A DNA stretch of 64,000 nucleotides from Nitrospiraceae bacterium (GTDB taxonomy: Bacteria; Nitrospirota_A; Leptospirillia; Leptospirillales; Leptospirillaceae): the NCBI GenBank assembly GCA_028064945.1, contig JAPTWQ010000046.1, positions 9,515-73,514 on the forward strand. The letters are read 5' to 3'. The notes beneath the pieces were generated by a model, which saw only the letters and a program-made list of their open reading frames with translations, was not told the DNA's origin and searched no databases. Numbering within the stretch: the stretch's first letter is position 1; each line of letters begins with the position of its first letter. Positions 44,822 through 53,602 of this stretch are shown piece by piece. The translations under genes and the position numbers were made by a program.

Positions 44822-46266
44822 TGTCGGCCACATCCCGGATGAAGGAGGGGAAAGAGAGTCTCTCCCAGAACATGAGCCGACCGGACAGCACTTTCCATCG
44901 TCGCAGGAAGTCCCGTATCTGTCGTGTCACCGCAGAGCCACATATTGGGAACTCCAGTCTGGTTTGACGGGCGGTAGAGGGATTGTCCCGGACCCAGTAT
45001 CGGCGTCGACATTTTCTCCCTGATCACACGGTGATGGACAAGCCCTGGCAACGGACCTCTGGAGAAACGCCCAACCGCAAGAAGGGCTCGATCCAGCCAT
45101 TCCTCCTCGGAGGTCTCATCTTTCGCCTCGACTCCGGAAACGGTGAGGGACAAAAAGGAGCTCCCCCGCCACCCGGCCTTTTTGCCTTCGTAAGACAGGC
45201 TCAAATAGTTTTCTCCTTCCGGAAGTTTCTCCCCCGATGAGGCCGGATGGCCCATCATCTCCTTGTTGAACACCCAATGGATCGGACCACTCATGAATCC
45301 TCCGATTGCCGGAAGGACAACCGGTCCGGAAAACCAGAGGTGAATCGATACAATCCCCGAAGAAAAAGAGATGCGCATGATATTTTGGCAAAGCTCCCCG
45401 TCCATCATCTCGATCGGCAGTATCCTCTCAAGAGACCAGGGCGGCACGGCAAGAACAAGGTGATCGGTGGGAGAAAGGGGTAATTCGCTCTCCCCCACCA
45501 CGATTGATGAAACCCGGTTTCCGGAGAGGTTGATCCTGCCCACGGCACTTTTGCATCGAACCTCAACGCCCCTGCGCTCAAAAAGGGCAAGGGCCGGATC
45601 GATGACAAGCTCCCGGTGGCTCACGGAGCTCCAGCCGATCAGGGAAGGACCGGGGCCAAAAAGGGTCTCCCGGAGAATCCTCAAAAGCAGGGCGGCACTG
45701 ACATCGGATGCGGAGAGATTGGTCGCGGAAACAACCAGAAGCTCCCAGAAGCGGTCGATCGACTCATGCGTTGCTCCGGAGTTCAGCAGAAACGTTTTCG
45801 CATCAAGATGATCGATCATCTCTTCCTTCAGCATTCCGGAAGACATCCTGGCCCCGACCCTGAGCATCGACAACCGGGAAGCAAGAGACAGACCTGAAAA
45901 AGAGAGAACTCCCAGAAGGCCCCCAATCTTTCCAAGTTTCGGATCAAGGGAAAAAGGATGAGGGCGGTTATTTCCGTCCAGAAGATCGATGGAAAAAGGC
46001 GTCGGAAAAACAATTCGGCTTCTGGTTCCAAGGCGGTCCAGAAATGAGAGCATGGACGAATAGACATCCATGAACAGGTGCTGGCCATTGTCGGTCCATT
46101 GCCCGGTATGGCTCTCCCGGTAGGAAGAGACCCTCCCTCCGGGAGATGGCCTGCCTTCCAGGAGAACGATCCTGACCGGAGCACCACGTTCAGGGCGCGA
46201 GAGGGATTCGGCAAGAGCCATTCCGGAAAGCCCCGCACCGACAATGTAGATCGTCGGAACCGTCAC
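44818..46266 (-). CDS. hpnE: Squalene-forming FAD-dependent oxidoreductase HpnE
   Basis: HpnE reduces hydroxysqualene to squalene. It is an amine oxidase/phytoene desaturase-type flavoprotein with the dinucleotide fold IYIVGAGLSGMALAESL and the later RVSSYRESHTGQWTDNGQHLFM. The C-terminal FAD motif is MWLCGDTTDTGLPATMESAVRSA. I choose the GTG at 46266, which overlaps the hpnD stop in GTGA, over an ATG at 46323. It lies between hpnD and hpnC in a tight operon. Confidence 0.92.
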   Translation of the reverse strand: MTVPTIYIVGAGLSGMALAESLSRPERGAPVRIVLLEGRPSPGGRVSSYRESHTGQWTDNGQHLFMDVYSSMLSFLDRLGTRSRIVFPTPFSIDLLDGNNRPHPFSLDPKLGKIGGLLGVLSFSGLSLASRLSMLRVGARMSSGMLKEEMIDHLDAKTFLLNSGATHESIDRFWELLVVSATNLSASDVSAALLLRILRETLFGPGPSLIGWSSVSHRELVIDPALALFERRGVEVRCKSAVGRINLSGNRVSSIVVGESELPLSPTDHLVLAVPPWSLERILPIEMMDGELCQNIMRISFSSGIVSIHLWFSGPVVLPAIGGFMSGPIHWVFNKEMMGHPASSGEKLPEGENYLSLSYEGKKAGWRGSSFLSLTVSGVEAKDETSEEEWLDRALLAVGRFSRGPLPGLVHHRVIREKMSTPILGPGQSLYRPSNQTGVPNMWLCGDTTDTGLPATMESAVRSAHVLGETLFPLLHPGCGRQ

Positions 46267-47171
46267 TCGGCGCCCCGTCCCGAAACTTCCGGCGGCGAGG
46301 GATTCTTCGATCTCCCTGACCATTGCCCGATCACCAGGAAAAAAAGCAGGAGGGAGGCTTTTTTAAACTTCGAGAGGGAAACCTGCCTTGAGAACACATC
46401 GAAGTTTCTCCGGCGGATCTCCCTGTGGATCTCATGGTAATACGCCTCCATTGCCCGGGCCGGCCGCATGACCTTCCGGTCCTCGGCCGTCGGGAGAAGG
46501 GACTGGGCCTTTCGGTAATCCTGCTCGGAAATGTTCCATAATTCGTCCATGAGACTTCGGAGACCGTCTGTCAGGACTCCCGAAAGAACTTCCGCCTCGG
46601 AGACTCCATAATGGAGCATGCGATCTCCGGGAAGATAGATCCTGTCGCGGGCAGCATCTTCCTTCACATCTCTCAGGATGTTGGTCAGCTGGAAGGCTTC
46701 ACCCAGAGCGTCCGCATAGGGGGCAAGCCGGGCAAGATCCCCACCGAAAACCGGAATGCAGGCCCGGCCAACGGCTCCGGCCGCCAGATAGCAATATTCC
46801 CTGAGCTGTGTCATCCCGGCAATTCTGACCCGGTCAAGGTCCATCGCCATTCCCCTGACAACATCAAGGAGCGTCTCCGGGGGAACTCCCCGGCGGTCAA
46901 CAAGCTCGTGAAGCCTGAGCGACAGGGGATGATCAAACTTTTTCCCACCGGAAAGATCCTCCATCCAGGCGGAAATTTCCACCCTGGGATCCTCTCCCGG
47001 AAAAGGCTCGTCGACCAGGTCATCGATCACGCGAAAGAAGACATAAAGTGTTTCAAGATCCTTCCGGGACTGATCCTTCAGGAACCGGTAGCCGATCTTG
47101 AAGTTGCTCCGGTCAAGGGCTGCCTGGGCATTCTGATATCGCTTGATTGAAAAAGATTCGGTCTGCTCCAA
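46263..47171 (-). CDS. hpnD: Presqualene diphosphate synthase HpnD
   Basis: HpnD condenses two farnesyl diphosphates to presqualene diphosphate. The Asp-rich motifs are FRVIDDLVDEPF and LRDVKEDAARDRIYLP, with the family phrase YCYLAAGAVGRACIPVFG. The 302-residue length fits. It is the first of three genes hpnD-hpnE-hpnC, all overlapping. A squalene-hopene cyclase is not in the window, so it must lie elsewhere if hopanoids are made. Confidence 0.92.
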   Translation of the reverse strand: MEQTESFSIKRYQNAQAALDRSNFKIGYRFLKDQSRKDLETLYVFFRVIDDLVDEPFPGEDPRVEISAWMEDLSGGKKFDHPLSLRLHELVDRRGVPPETLLDVVRGMAMDLDRVRIAGMTQLREYCYLAAGAVGRACIPVFGGDLARLAPYADALGEAFQLTNILRDVKEDAARDRIYLPGDRMLHYGVSEAEVLSGVLTDGLRSLMDELWNISEQDYRKAQSLLPTAEDRKVMRPARAMEAYYHEIHREIRRRNFDVFSRQVSLSKFKKASLLLFFLVIGQWSGRSKNPSPPEVSGRGAE

Positions 47172-47293
47172 GGGGGTGAAAGCTCCGGCAAAATCGATGA
47201 AAGAAGGATTGTTATCTGAAAAGAAAACCTTCAGATGCTATCATGCGAAGGGGAAAAATAAAACCCGCACAAAGGTGTCCAACCAAAACTGGC

Positions 47294-47323
47294 TTGATGG
47301 TCTGATCGGCAACGGTCTAGAAT
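47294..47323 (+). promoter_or_regulatory. Promoter for creatininase/LD-carboxypeptidase pair
   Basis: TTGATG, 18-base spacer, TAGAAT (5 of 6 to the -10). It sits 44 bases before the ATG at 47368, in the divergent gap with hpnD. Confidence 0.5.
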
Positions 47324-47367
47324 GAAAAGAGTACAGGCGGTCCAGACAAAAAATGAGGGCGATTCTG

Positions 47368-48108
47368 ATGAATAATGAACTGGCAACACTTTCCTGGCCC
47401 GCGATCGAGAAAAGGATTTCACAAAAAACCATCATCATTCCTGTTGGCAGCACAGAACAGCATGGTCCAAACGGACTCATAGGAACCGATCACCTGATCG
47501 CCGGAGCTCTGGCAAAAGCCCTTGGAGACGAAGCAGGCATCCTTGTCGCTCCCACGATGGCCTACGGAATGAGTCACCATCACCTGGCCTTTCCCGGAAC
47601 AGCCTCTCTCAGACCAGAAACGCTCATGATGATGACCGCCGATATTGTCGGCTCCTTTGCCAGAAACGGATTTACACGTTTTTTCTTCGTCAATGGCCAT
47701 GGCGGCAATGTCAGCTCCATGAGCGCGGCCTTCTCCCAGATCCTGACAGAGAAACCGGAGCTCAGGATCCAGCTTGCCTCCTGGTGGCTCCTGCCTGAAG
47801 TCACCGCCCGGGAAAAAGAGCTCTTCGGGTCAGAAAACGGATTTCATGCGACCTGCGGAGAAGTGGCCGTGACATGGTATCTGTTTCCCGAGGCCAAAAC
47901 CCCCATTTCACCCGGAGTTGCCCCTGACCCCAAAACGGAGTGGCCAGTGGGACCGGAGCGCTTCAGGATGCTCTACCCCGATGGCCGGATGGGATCAAAC
48001 CCCTCCCTTTCCACCGGAGAGATCGGAGCGGAGCTTTTTGCCATCGCCAAATCAGCCCTTGCCACAAAACTCTCGGACTTTCTCAAAATGGACACGTCCG
48101 GGGGATGA
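47368..48108 (+). CDS. Creatininase-family amidohydrolase
   Basis: The creatininase fold cuts cyclic or linear amides with two metal ions. Motifs are VGSTEQHGPNG, GTDHLIAG, GMSHHHLAFPGTASL and VNGHGGN, containing the usual metal-binding Glu, His and Asp residues. The product is 246 residues; the ATG at 47368 is preceded by GAGGG at 8-base spacing. The true substrate is unknown: relatives include creatinine amidohydrolase, MftE in mycofactocin maturation and riboflavin-pathway hydrolases. It overlaps the LD-carboxypeptidase gene by four bases. Confidence 0.85.
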   Translation: MNNELATLSWPAIEKRISQKTIIIPVGSTEQHGPNGLIGTDHLIAGALAKALGDEAGILVAPTMAYGMSHHHLAFPGTASLRPETLMMMTADIVGSFARNGFTRFFFVNGHGGNVSSMSAAFSQILTEKPELRIQLASWWLLPEVTAREKELFGSENGFHATCGEVAVTWYLFPEAKTPISPGVAPDPKTEWPVGPERFRMLYPDGRMGSNPSLSTGEIGAELFAIAKSALATKLSDFLKMDTSGG

Positions 48109-49040
48109 CCGGACGAAATATCCCCCGCCGACTCTCTCCCGGAATGTCTGTGGCCGTCCTGTCTCCCTGCCTGATGGGGGATCCGAACGGCCACCCGAAA
48201 GCACTGGAAAATCTCAGGGCCGTGGGGCTTGACGTGACCTTTCAGGACATCCGTGAAGACGGATACGCTCCATTTGTCGCATCCGACAAGACCCGGGCAC
48301 AATCCTTTCAACATGCCCTTGAATCCGGCAATGTGGATGCCATCCTTTTTGCACGGGGCGGCTACGGGGCGGCCAGAATTCTGCCATGGCTCGAAAAAAA
48401 CGCGCCTCCGCCGAATTTTCCCCTTGTTCTCGGACTATCCGACATCACCAACATTCATTCATGGCTCTTTAACGCCTATCGGGCAGTCTCTTTCCATGGT
48501 CCCCACCTGAGAGGACTGTCAGACACCAGGACCTTCGAGCTTTTCTGGGAAATGGTCTCCGGGAAAATCGGGAGCGGATCAGATCTCCCCATCGGAGAAA
48601 GCTCAGTTGTTCAGAGGGGGGAATCCGAAGGCATCCTTCTTGGAGGGAACCTTGAAACACTGGCCCATCTTTGCGGATCAGCGTGGCTCCCGAAAAGGCG
48701 TCCGGAGGAAGACTGGATTTTGCTTCTGGAAGATATCGACGAACCGATGTATGCAATCGACAGGGCGATCCGGTCGCTGATGCATGCGGGGTATCTCTCC
48801 GGGATCCGGGGAGTGATCCTTGGACCTTTCATGGGGAGGTCCCCGAGGCCGGATGATCCGAAAGGCTCATTGGAAGAGCTTGTCCGTGAAGCCATCCCGG
48901 ATGTTCCAATCGTGACGTCGTCCCTTTCCGGACATGGGACCCCCATGGCAACATGGCCTCTGGGCGTCCGGGTGAGGCTTTCGGCCGGACACTCGTCCGC
49001 GATCACCCTTCTGGAAGACCCTTTTAAAGGAAACAGCTGA
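48105..49040 (+). CDS. ldcA: LD-carboxypeptidase (S66 family, LdcA-like)
   Basis: S66 peptidases remove the terminal D-alanine from L,D-linked tetrapeptides in murein recycling, or deactivate microcin C. The nucleophile is in LVLGLSDITNIH (S112), the oxyanion region is ARGGYGAARIL, and the catalytic His lies in SGHGTPMATWPLG. The start is the ATG at 48105 in an ATGA overlap with the creatininase-like gene; the product is 311 residues. No signal peptide is seen, as expected for a cytoplasmic recycling enzyme. Confidence 0.88.
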   Translation: MTGRNIPRRLSPGMSVAVLSPCLMGDPNGHPKALENLRAVGLDVTFQDIREDGYAPFVASDKTRAQSFQHALESGNVDAILFARGGYGAARILPWLEKNAPPPNFPLVLGLSDITNIHSWLFNAYRAVSFHGPHLRGLSDTRTFELFWEMVSGKIGSGSDLPIGESSVVQRGESEGILLGGNLETLAHLCGSAWLPKRRPEEDWILLLEDIDEPMYAIDRAIRSLMHAGYLSGIRGVILGPFMGRSPRPDDPKGSLEELVREAIPDVPIVTSSLSGHGTPMATWPLGVRVRLSAGHSSAITLLEDPFKGNS

Positions 49041-49055
49041 CCAGCCCCGGGGAAA

Positions 49056-50663
49056 CTACTGCTCGGAATGGACGTCCGGGACCAGATCCCCTTTTGAGCG
49101 GTTTCCCGAGCGTGCGCCCATCAGGGAGATGATCCTTCCCCTTGGAAGAACAACGGCATCTCCCTGCCCCATCGGATGAACAGTCCTGTTGACTCCCCCG
49201 ATATTCACCACATCGATGCTGCCATTCAGGTCGGCGATAGCCAGAAGCCCATTATGGAAGGCAACATTGACCGGAACAATGCCGACATTGGTAGGGATGT
49301 CCGGACGGATTCCGGGAACAGGTGTCTTTGAACCATTCCCGACCAGAACCATCACCTGTCCGTGAGCAAGTCTTGTCAAGCCATGAGGAGCCCCGCCCTG
49401 GGGAACGGCCACATCGGCGGACCCTACGTTCAGCGCCTCGACCTTCCCGGCATCGGAAGATTCATCCATCTCTGCGAGATACAGGATCCCCGAAGCGCTT
49501 TCCACAAGACTTTTTGGATGAATATCCACAAGTCTCGCATCCATGGGCTTTGTATCCGCCATCTGGTTTCCAGAGCCGGTGACCGAAACAATTTCTCCCG
49601 GTTCAAGCTGGTGCGAATCAGATCCTGAATCGGACTTCAGGATCTGCTGGTGGTCTCCCGCCACATTCACCTCGAGCACGCCGTCCCCAGAGTCTCCCAG
49701 CAGAATATGATGGTGGTGAACTGCGATCGAGGTCGGCGCAATTTCGGACTCCACCGCAGAGAGAGGAACCAGATCGACATCCGTGTTTTTTGTTCCCCCG
49801 CCGGCAACAAGAACGATCATCCCCGTCGGAACATGAACCCACCTTGTCCGTCCGTCCTCCCTGACCGGAATATCCACAACATGGCGGGCCTCATTCAGGA
49901 AGTAAACCCGTCCCGTCTGTCCCACCACATAGATCCGGTTCCCGTCATTGGCAATGGCGACAGGAGAAATACGGCAGGCAAAGGCATCGATTGGCTTTGT
50001 TCCGGGTCTTTTGTCTCCCCCGCCAGCAATGACGGAAATTCTGCCGGACAAAAGGGTGAGAGGAGCCGCTTCTCCCAGAGTGCGGTTATTGAGTCCCGTC
50101 CGCTGGATCATGCGGGTTACATGTCCCCTGAGTGCGCCCGTGTTGCCAATGGGCGGGATAACATAGATATGGCGGGGAGACATCGAGACATTGAGAGCAT
50201 CAATCGTGCCGTTTCCATCGGCAATAAAGACAATGTCCCTGTCGACCGCCATTCCCAGGGGAAGGATTCCGTAATGGAAAGCTTTTCCTGGCCGGATTTC
50301 GGGAAGAGGAGCCGAATGACCATTCCCGGCAACCACGACAGCCTGACCGGGAAGGACCACCTGGTTGACCAGATCTTTCCCCCCGGAAACAGGAACCGTC
50401 ATGCTTTCTCCTGATATATTCAGGAAGACCACCTCGTGCCGCGTATCGGAAAGAAGAAGGTTGTTGCCCCAGAAGGACATCGCCACCGATTCAATATCAA
50501 GCTGGGAGGCATACTGCGGGGATGATGACGGATAGAAGAGATGCTCGCGGGAAGCACCCCAGGAGGACTGGGAAGGGAACAGGAAAGAGAGAGAGCCCAG
50601 GAAAAGGGCAATGATGGCACGACACGGACTTTTCCTGACGTTCTTCGACAAACCTGCTTTCAT
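49056..50663 (-). CDS. Exported beta-propeller protein with NHL-like repeats
   Basis: A 535-residue protein with a signal peptide (hydrophobic segment about residues 16-32, ending near SSWGAS). Six similar units are visible, each with a short hydrophobic strand, a Gly-Asn/Gly loop and a strand with Asp. Examples are VVVAGNGHSAPLPEIRPG, VIAGGGDKRPGTKPIDA, LVAGGGTKNTDVDLVPL, VTGSGNQMADTKPMDA and VLVGNGSKTPVPGIRPD. The repeated AGNG/AGGG phrases resemble the NHL repeat found in six-bladed propellers that bind ligands or proteins. The start has GGGAGG seven bases upstream. Function unknown. Confidence 0.6.
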   Translation of the reverse strand: MKAGLSKNVRKSPCRAIIALFLGSLSFLFPSQSSWGASREHLFYPSSSPQYASQLDIESVAMSFWGNNLLLSDTRHEVVFLNISGESMTVPVSGGKDLVNQVVLPGQAVVVAGNGHSAPLPEIRPGKAFHYGILPLGMAVDRDIVFIADGNGTIDALNVSMSPRHIYVIPPIGNTGALRGHVTRMIQRTGLNNRTLGEAAPLTLLSGRISVIAGGGDKRPGTKPIDAFACRISPVAIANDGNRIYVVGQTGRVYFLNEARHVVDIPVREDGRTRWVHVPTGMIVLVAGGGTKNTDVDLVPLSAVESEIAPTSIAVHHHHILLGDSGDGVLEVNVAGDHQQILKSDSGSDSHQLEPGEIVSVTGSGNQMADTKPMDARLVDIHPKSLVESASGILYLAEMDESSDAGKVEALNVGSADVAVPQGGAPHGLTRLAHGQVMVLVGNGSKTPVPGIRPDIPTNVGIVPVNVAFHNGLLAIADLNGSIDVVNIGGVNRTVHPMGQGDAVVLPRGRIISLMGARSGNRSKGDLVPDVHSEQ

Positions 50664-51058
50664 GTTTTACCTCCCAAAGATCCGCCAAAACCGTTCAATT
50701 GATCAATTATGAACAGCCTGCACCGCCCATCTGGCGCGCAGGCCGCAAAACACGCCAGGGAATTCCCTTCTATCTCAAGCCTTTTTATAGGGAAAAGTCA
50801 ATCCATTCCACCACAGATCACTCGAAAACCGGCTTCACTCCCACCACAGCCACCGGACCCGACAACCAAAACTGATTTCCGAAAGAGGACCTGCAAAGGG
50901 ATCTCAGAGAGAAACTCCCGATTTTTTAGACCAATCGAGTCACGTGTCCTTCCCGGAGAAGAATCCCAAACACTGATCTTCCGAAGAGTCTGGGCGATGG
51001 ACAGGATACCATGCGCCACCTTCAGGATAAGCCCAGCACAGGGAAAGATCCGCTGTCC
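50664..51058. other. Intergenic region between the propeller gene and ynfA-like gene
   Basis: The 395-base gap includes the propeller gene's ribosome-binding site and an ATTGATCAAT palindrome near 50700. Upstream short frames have no support, and no RNA gene is seen. Confidence 0.45.
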
Positions 51059-51388
51059 CTAGCCTCTGGGCCCGAAGACCATGAGCAAAACTCCGGAAAC
51101 AATCACCATAGCTCCGGCCCAGTCCCAGCGGTCCGGCCGGAATCCGTCGAGAGCCAACGCCCAAAGGATAGAAAGGATAACGAAGACTCCCCCGTAAGCG
51201 GCATAAGCCCGACCGAAAGGAAGGGGTTGCCAGGTGACGACGACTCCATACAGTCCCAGGATGGCAAGACCTGCTCCTCCCACGAGGAAAGAACTTCCTT
51301 CTCTCATCCATTTCCAGACCAGATAGCCTCCGCCGATTTCACAAAGACCTCCCAGCAGCATGAGTCCGATGATCCGAAATGCCAGCAC
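51059..51388 (-). CDS. YnfA/UPF0060-family small membrane protein
   Basis: A 109-residue protein with four membrane spans and the family phrases GLCEIGGGYLVWKWMREG, LYGVVVTWQPLPFGRAYAAYGGVF and DGFRPDRWDWAGA. YnfA is an SMR-like protein of unknown physiological role; drug efflux is reported in some species. The start is GTG at 51388, preceded by AGGAGG at 7-base spacing. The open frame extends to 51772 but the extension has no support. Confidence 0.88.
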   Translation of the reverse strand: MLAFRIIGLMLLGGLCEIGGGYLVWKWMREGSSFLVGGAGLAILGLYGVVVTWQPLPFGRAYAAYGGVFVILSILWALALDGFRPDRWDWAGAMVIVSGVLLMVFGPRG

Positions 51389-51749
51389 GATATTTCCTCC
51401 TTTACGGTAGCAATCGAATCCCTTTATTTCTCTTTTGAAACATTGTGAAAAGTCTAAAAAGGAAATGAGCAAAATGCCATTGGCCAAGTGGCCATCTCTT
51501 GATGAGGCAGAAAAACGGGTGCAGAACATTGTCTTCCGCAGCCCGGGATCAGAAGCTAAAGACATCGCCACGGGAAGGGTCAGGAACGCTGATTCCGGCC
51601 GAACAGGCCGGAAAAGGTCATGAAGACAGGCGTGGGACCCGATCCCGTTCCCTGAAGGGCGAGCTTTGCCGCGCATCTGATCAATTGGCAAAGACCAGAC
51701 ACGAAGCTTAGAATGGCAGGAACCCTTCCACATCTGAAAGGATGCCCGC
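51389..51749. other. Divergent intergenic region
   Basis: A 361-base gap between two divergent genes. It contains the promoter at 51685-51714 for the gene at 51750; the rest shows nothing recognisable. Confidence 0.45.
51685..51714 (+). promoter_or_regulatory. Promoter for the gene at 51750
   Basis: TTGGCA, 18-base spacer, TAGAAT. It lies 35 bases before the ATG and is similar in spacer and -10 to the promoter at 47294. Confidence 0.5.
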
Positions 51750-52208
51750 ATGTCGCCACCACCACTTAGCAAGTCCCTGAAGGTCTTATTTCTGTCCGTC
51801 GGCCTGATTTTTCTGGGAACAGTCCTGGTTCTTGAGTTTCAGGCATCTTCGCCCAAAGGCAGGATTGAGGGAGGCACGCTTCAAAAGGCCGAAAAAAGCC
51901 TGGACAACAGAATGGGCGAGAAGATCCATGCCCTCAACATGACGCTGAAGGAGCAGGAGCACCTGCCCAAAGACCTCTTCATCTCCCACCAGGTCCGCTA
52001 TGAAGGACAGGTCTTTCAGGCCACCGTCGACAGCGAGTGGGACACACTCCCCAAAAGGATCAAGGGGCAAATCCTGAAAACAATCCTTGAAAACTACAGG
52101 AGCTCAAGACAGCAGCGCCTGAAGGAAACGGGAGAACCAACAATCATCTTTGTCGAGGGCAACAAAAAAGTCGCCGTTCACACCATCCTCGAGGATATTA
52201 TCCACTGA
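51750..52208 (+). CDS. Membrane-anchored hypothetical protein
   Basis: A 152-residue protein with one N-terminal membrane span (about residues 9-30) and a mostly helical, charged outside part (KAEKSLDNRMGEKIHALNMTLKE and later KGQILKTILENYRSSRQQRL). It has no known family that I recognise. GGATG lies 7 bases before the start. It ends in an 11-base overlap with the convergent gene at 52198, so it is probably a real but poorly conserved protein. Confidence 0.55.
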   Translation: MSPPPLSKSLKVLFLSVGLIFLGTVLVLEFQASSPKGRIEGGTLQKAEKSLDNRMGEKIHALNMTLKEQEHLPKDLFISHQVRYEGQVFQATVDSEWDTLPKRIKGQILKTILENYRSSRQQRLKETGEPTIIFVEGNKKVAVHTILEDIIH

Positions 52209-52647
52209 CCGGGTCAAAAAGATCGAGAACGACAAAAGAGATGCCCGAAAATCCTTTTGCCCATGACCGGAAGTCCTCCATGATCTCTCCCGGATCGGAA
52301 ACGCCAGGAGGATAGCCGGTCCTTAGTGCCCCCCGAACGACCGGCGCCCCGAGCTCGTCTTCAAAAACAACCGCCCGGACAAGACGCCCCTTCGGGGAGC
52401 GGTCCATCTTGAAACGGATGGCGACAATCCTGGAAAATTCAATGTGCAGGTGCCAGTCGGATCGCTCAATCGTCAGATAGGATTCTCCGAGCTCAAAGGT
52501 TTTTGCCTCCCCCGGAAACAGCTCGGCGACCGCGCCGGAGGATCGGACGGACAGGAGTGCCTGTTTTTCCAGAAACAGCTCAGAGAGGAGGTTCTTGATA
52601 AAAAGACCGGAAGGTTTTTCCGGTCCGATGGGCCCCATTTCATCCAT
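52198..52647 (-). CDS. Hypothetical protein
   Basis: A 149-residue soluble protein. The middle part, ERSDWHLHIEFSRIVAIRF followed by VVFEDELGAPVVRGAL, recalls the ChuX/HutX-type heme-utilisation fold (in which a W-H-x-H and an R-x-R/F pattern occur), but the similarity is weak. No signal peptide. No function is assigned. Confidence 0.5.
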   Translation of the reverse strand: MDEMGPIGPEKPSGLFIKNLLSELFLEKQALLSVRSSGAVAELFPGEAKTFELGESYLTIERSDWHLHIEFSRIVAIRFKMDRSPKGRLVRAVVFEDELGAPVVRGALRTGYPPGVSDPGEIMEDFRSWAKGFSGISFVVLDLFDPVSG

Positions 52648-52760
52648 TCATACATCCTTTTCCATTGTTTTTCATATGGTTAAATATTCTCAAAACAATC
52701 CCGGGAAGGGGATTGCCTCATCGGCTCTTTCACTCTATAATGGCGCTTCTGTCATTCGTT

Positions 52761-52836
52761 GGTCCCATCGTCTAGTGGCCCAGGACGCTGGCCTCTCACG
52801 CCGGAGACACGGGTTCGAACCCCGTTGGGACCACCA
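52761..52836 (+). tRNA. tRNA-Glu (anticodon CTC)
   Basis: A 76-base cloverleaf with encoded CCA. The acceptor stem is GGTCCCA/TGGGACC, the anticodon stem CTGGC/GCCGG encloses loop CTCTCAC (anticodon CTC, codon GAG), and the T arm is ACGGG-TTCGAAC-CCCGT. The D arm TCGTCTAGTGGCCCAGGA is typical of tRNA-Glu. Confidence 0.95.
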
Positions 52837-52933
52837 AAATCTCAAAAAGCCCGTTCACACACATGGTCGATAGCACAGTTGACCGGCCATATTCCGTCTT
52901 GCCGACACCACCACATTACCCGATGGACTAACA

Positions 52934-53602
52934 TTGCCCAAGACTCCAACGATAGAAGCTGTCCTTTTTGACCTTGACGGGACCCTTGTCGATTCATTTG
53001 CACCGATTCTCCTGTCCTTCAACCAGACCTTGTCCGAACTGAAAACCGATATCGTCCTGACCCATGAAAAGATGCTTGACCTTGTCGGCTGCTCGCTTGA
53101 TGATTCCTTTCGGAAACTGCTCCCGGAGGCAGACGTTGAAAAGGCCTCCGACCGGTTCAGGGAAATCTATACACCACTCGCCGAAAGTCAGACCCGGCTC
53201 ATGTCGGGGGCCCGGGAGCTTTTGTCTTTCCTCAAAGAGGCAGGAATCCCCTGCGCCGTTGTCACCAACAAAATGGGAGAGGAGGCCCGGCTCATCACAA
53301 GCTCTCTCGGGATTTCCCCCCCTGCCCTTTTCACCCTGGGAGAAGGAGACGGATTTCCCGAAAAACCGGCCCCTGACATGCTGATCGAAGCTCTTTCAAG
53401 GATCGGGGTCTCCCCCGGCAACGCCCTGTTTGTGGGAGACTCCCCCTGGGATTTCCACGCCGCAAGGGCAGCCTGTGTCCCTGTCTGCCTGATGCCGACA
53501 GGGACACATCACCGCCAGGCTCTGCAAGCCCTCTCTCCCGACTGGCTTCTTGAAAATCTTGAAGAGCTTCATCGTCATCTGATCGACAGCTCAAGTTCTT
53601 AA
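52934..53602 (+). CDS. HAD-family phosphatase (phosphoglycolate phosphatase-like)
   Basis: The 222-residue protein has the HAD motifs: VLFDLDGTLVDSF (nucleophile Asp and general acid Asp), AVVTNK (motif II), a lysine in FPEKPAPDML (motif III) and LFVGDSPWDFHAA (motif IV). This pattern and size match Gph and related sugar/nucleotide phosphatases; Gph removes phosphoglycolate. It starts with TTG at 52934, without a strong ribosome-binding site, so the start is uncertain by a few codons. Its stop shares a TTAA palindrome with the convergent Slp gene stop. Confidence 0.85.
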   Translation: MPKTPTIEAVLFDLDGTLVDSFAPILLSFNQTLSELKTDIVLTHEKMLDLVGCSLDDSFRKLLPEADVEKASDRFREIYTPLAESQTRLMSGARELLSFLKEAGIPCAVVTNKMGEEARLITSSLGISPPALFTLGEGDGFPEKPAPDMLIEALSRIGVSPGNALFVGDSPWDFHAARAACVPVCLMPTGTHHRQALQALSPDWLLENLEELHRHLIDSSSS

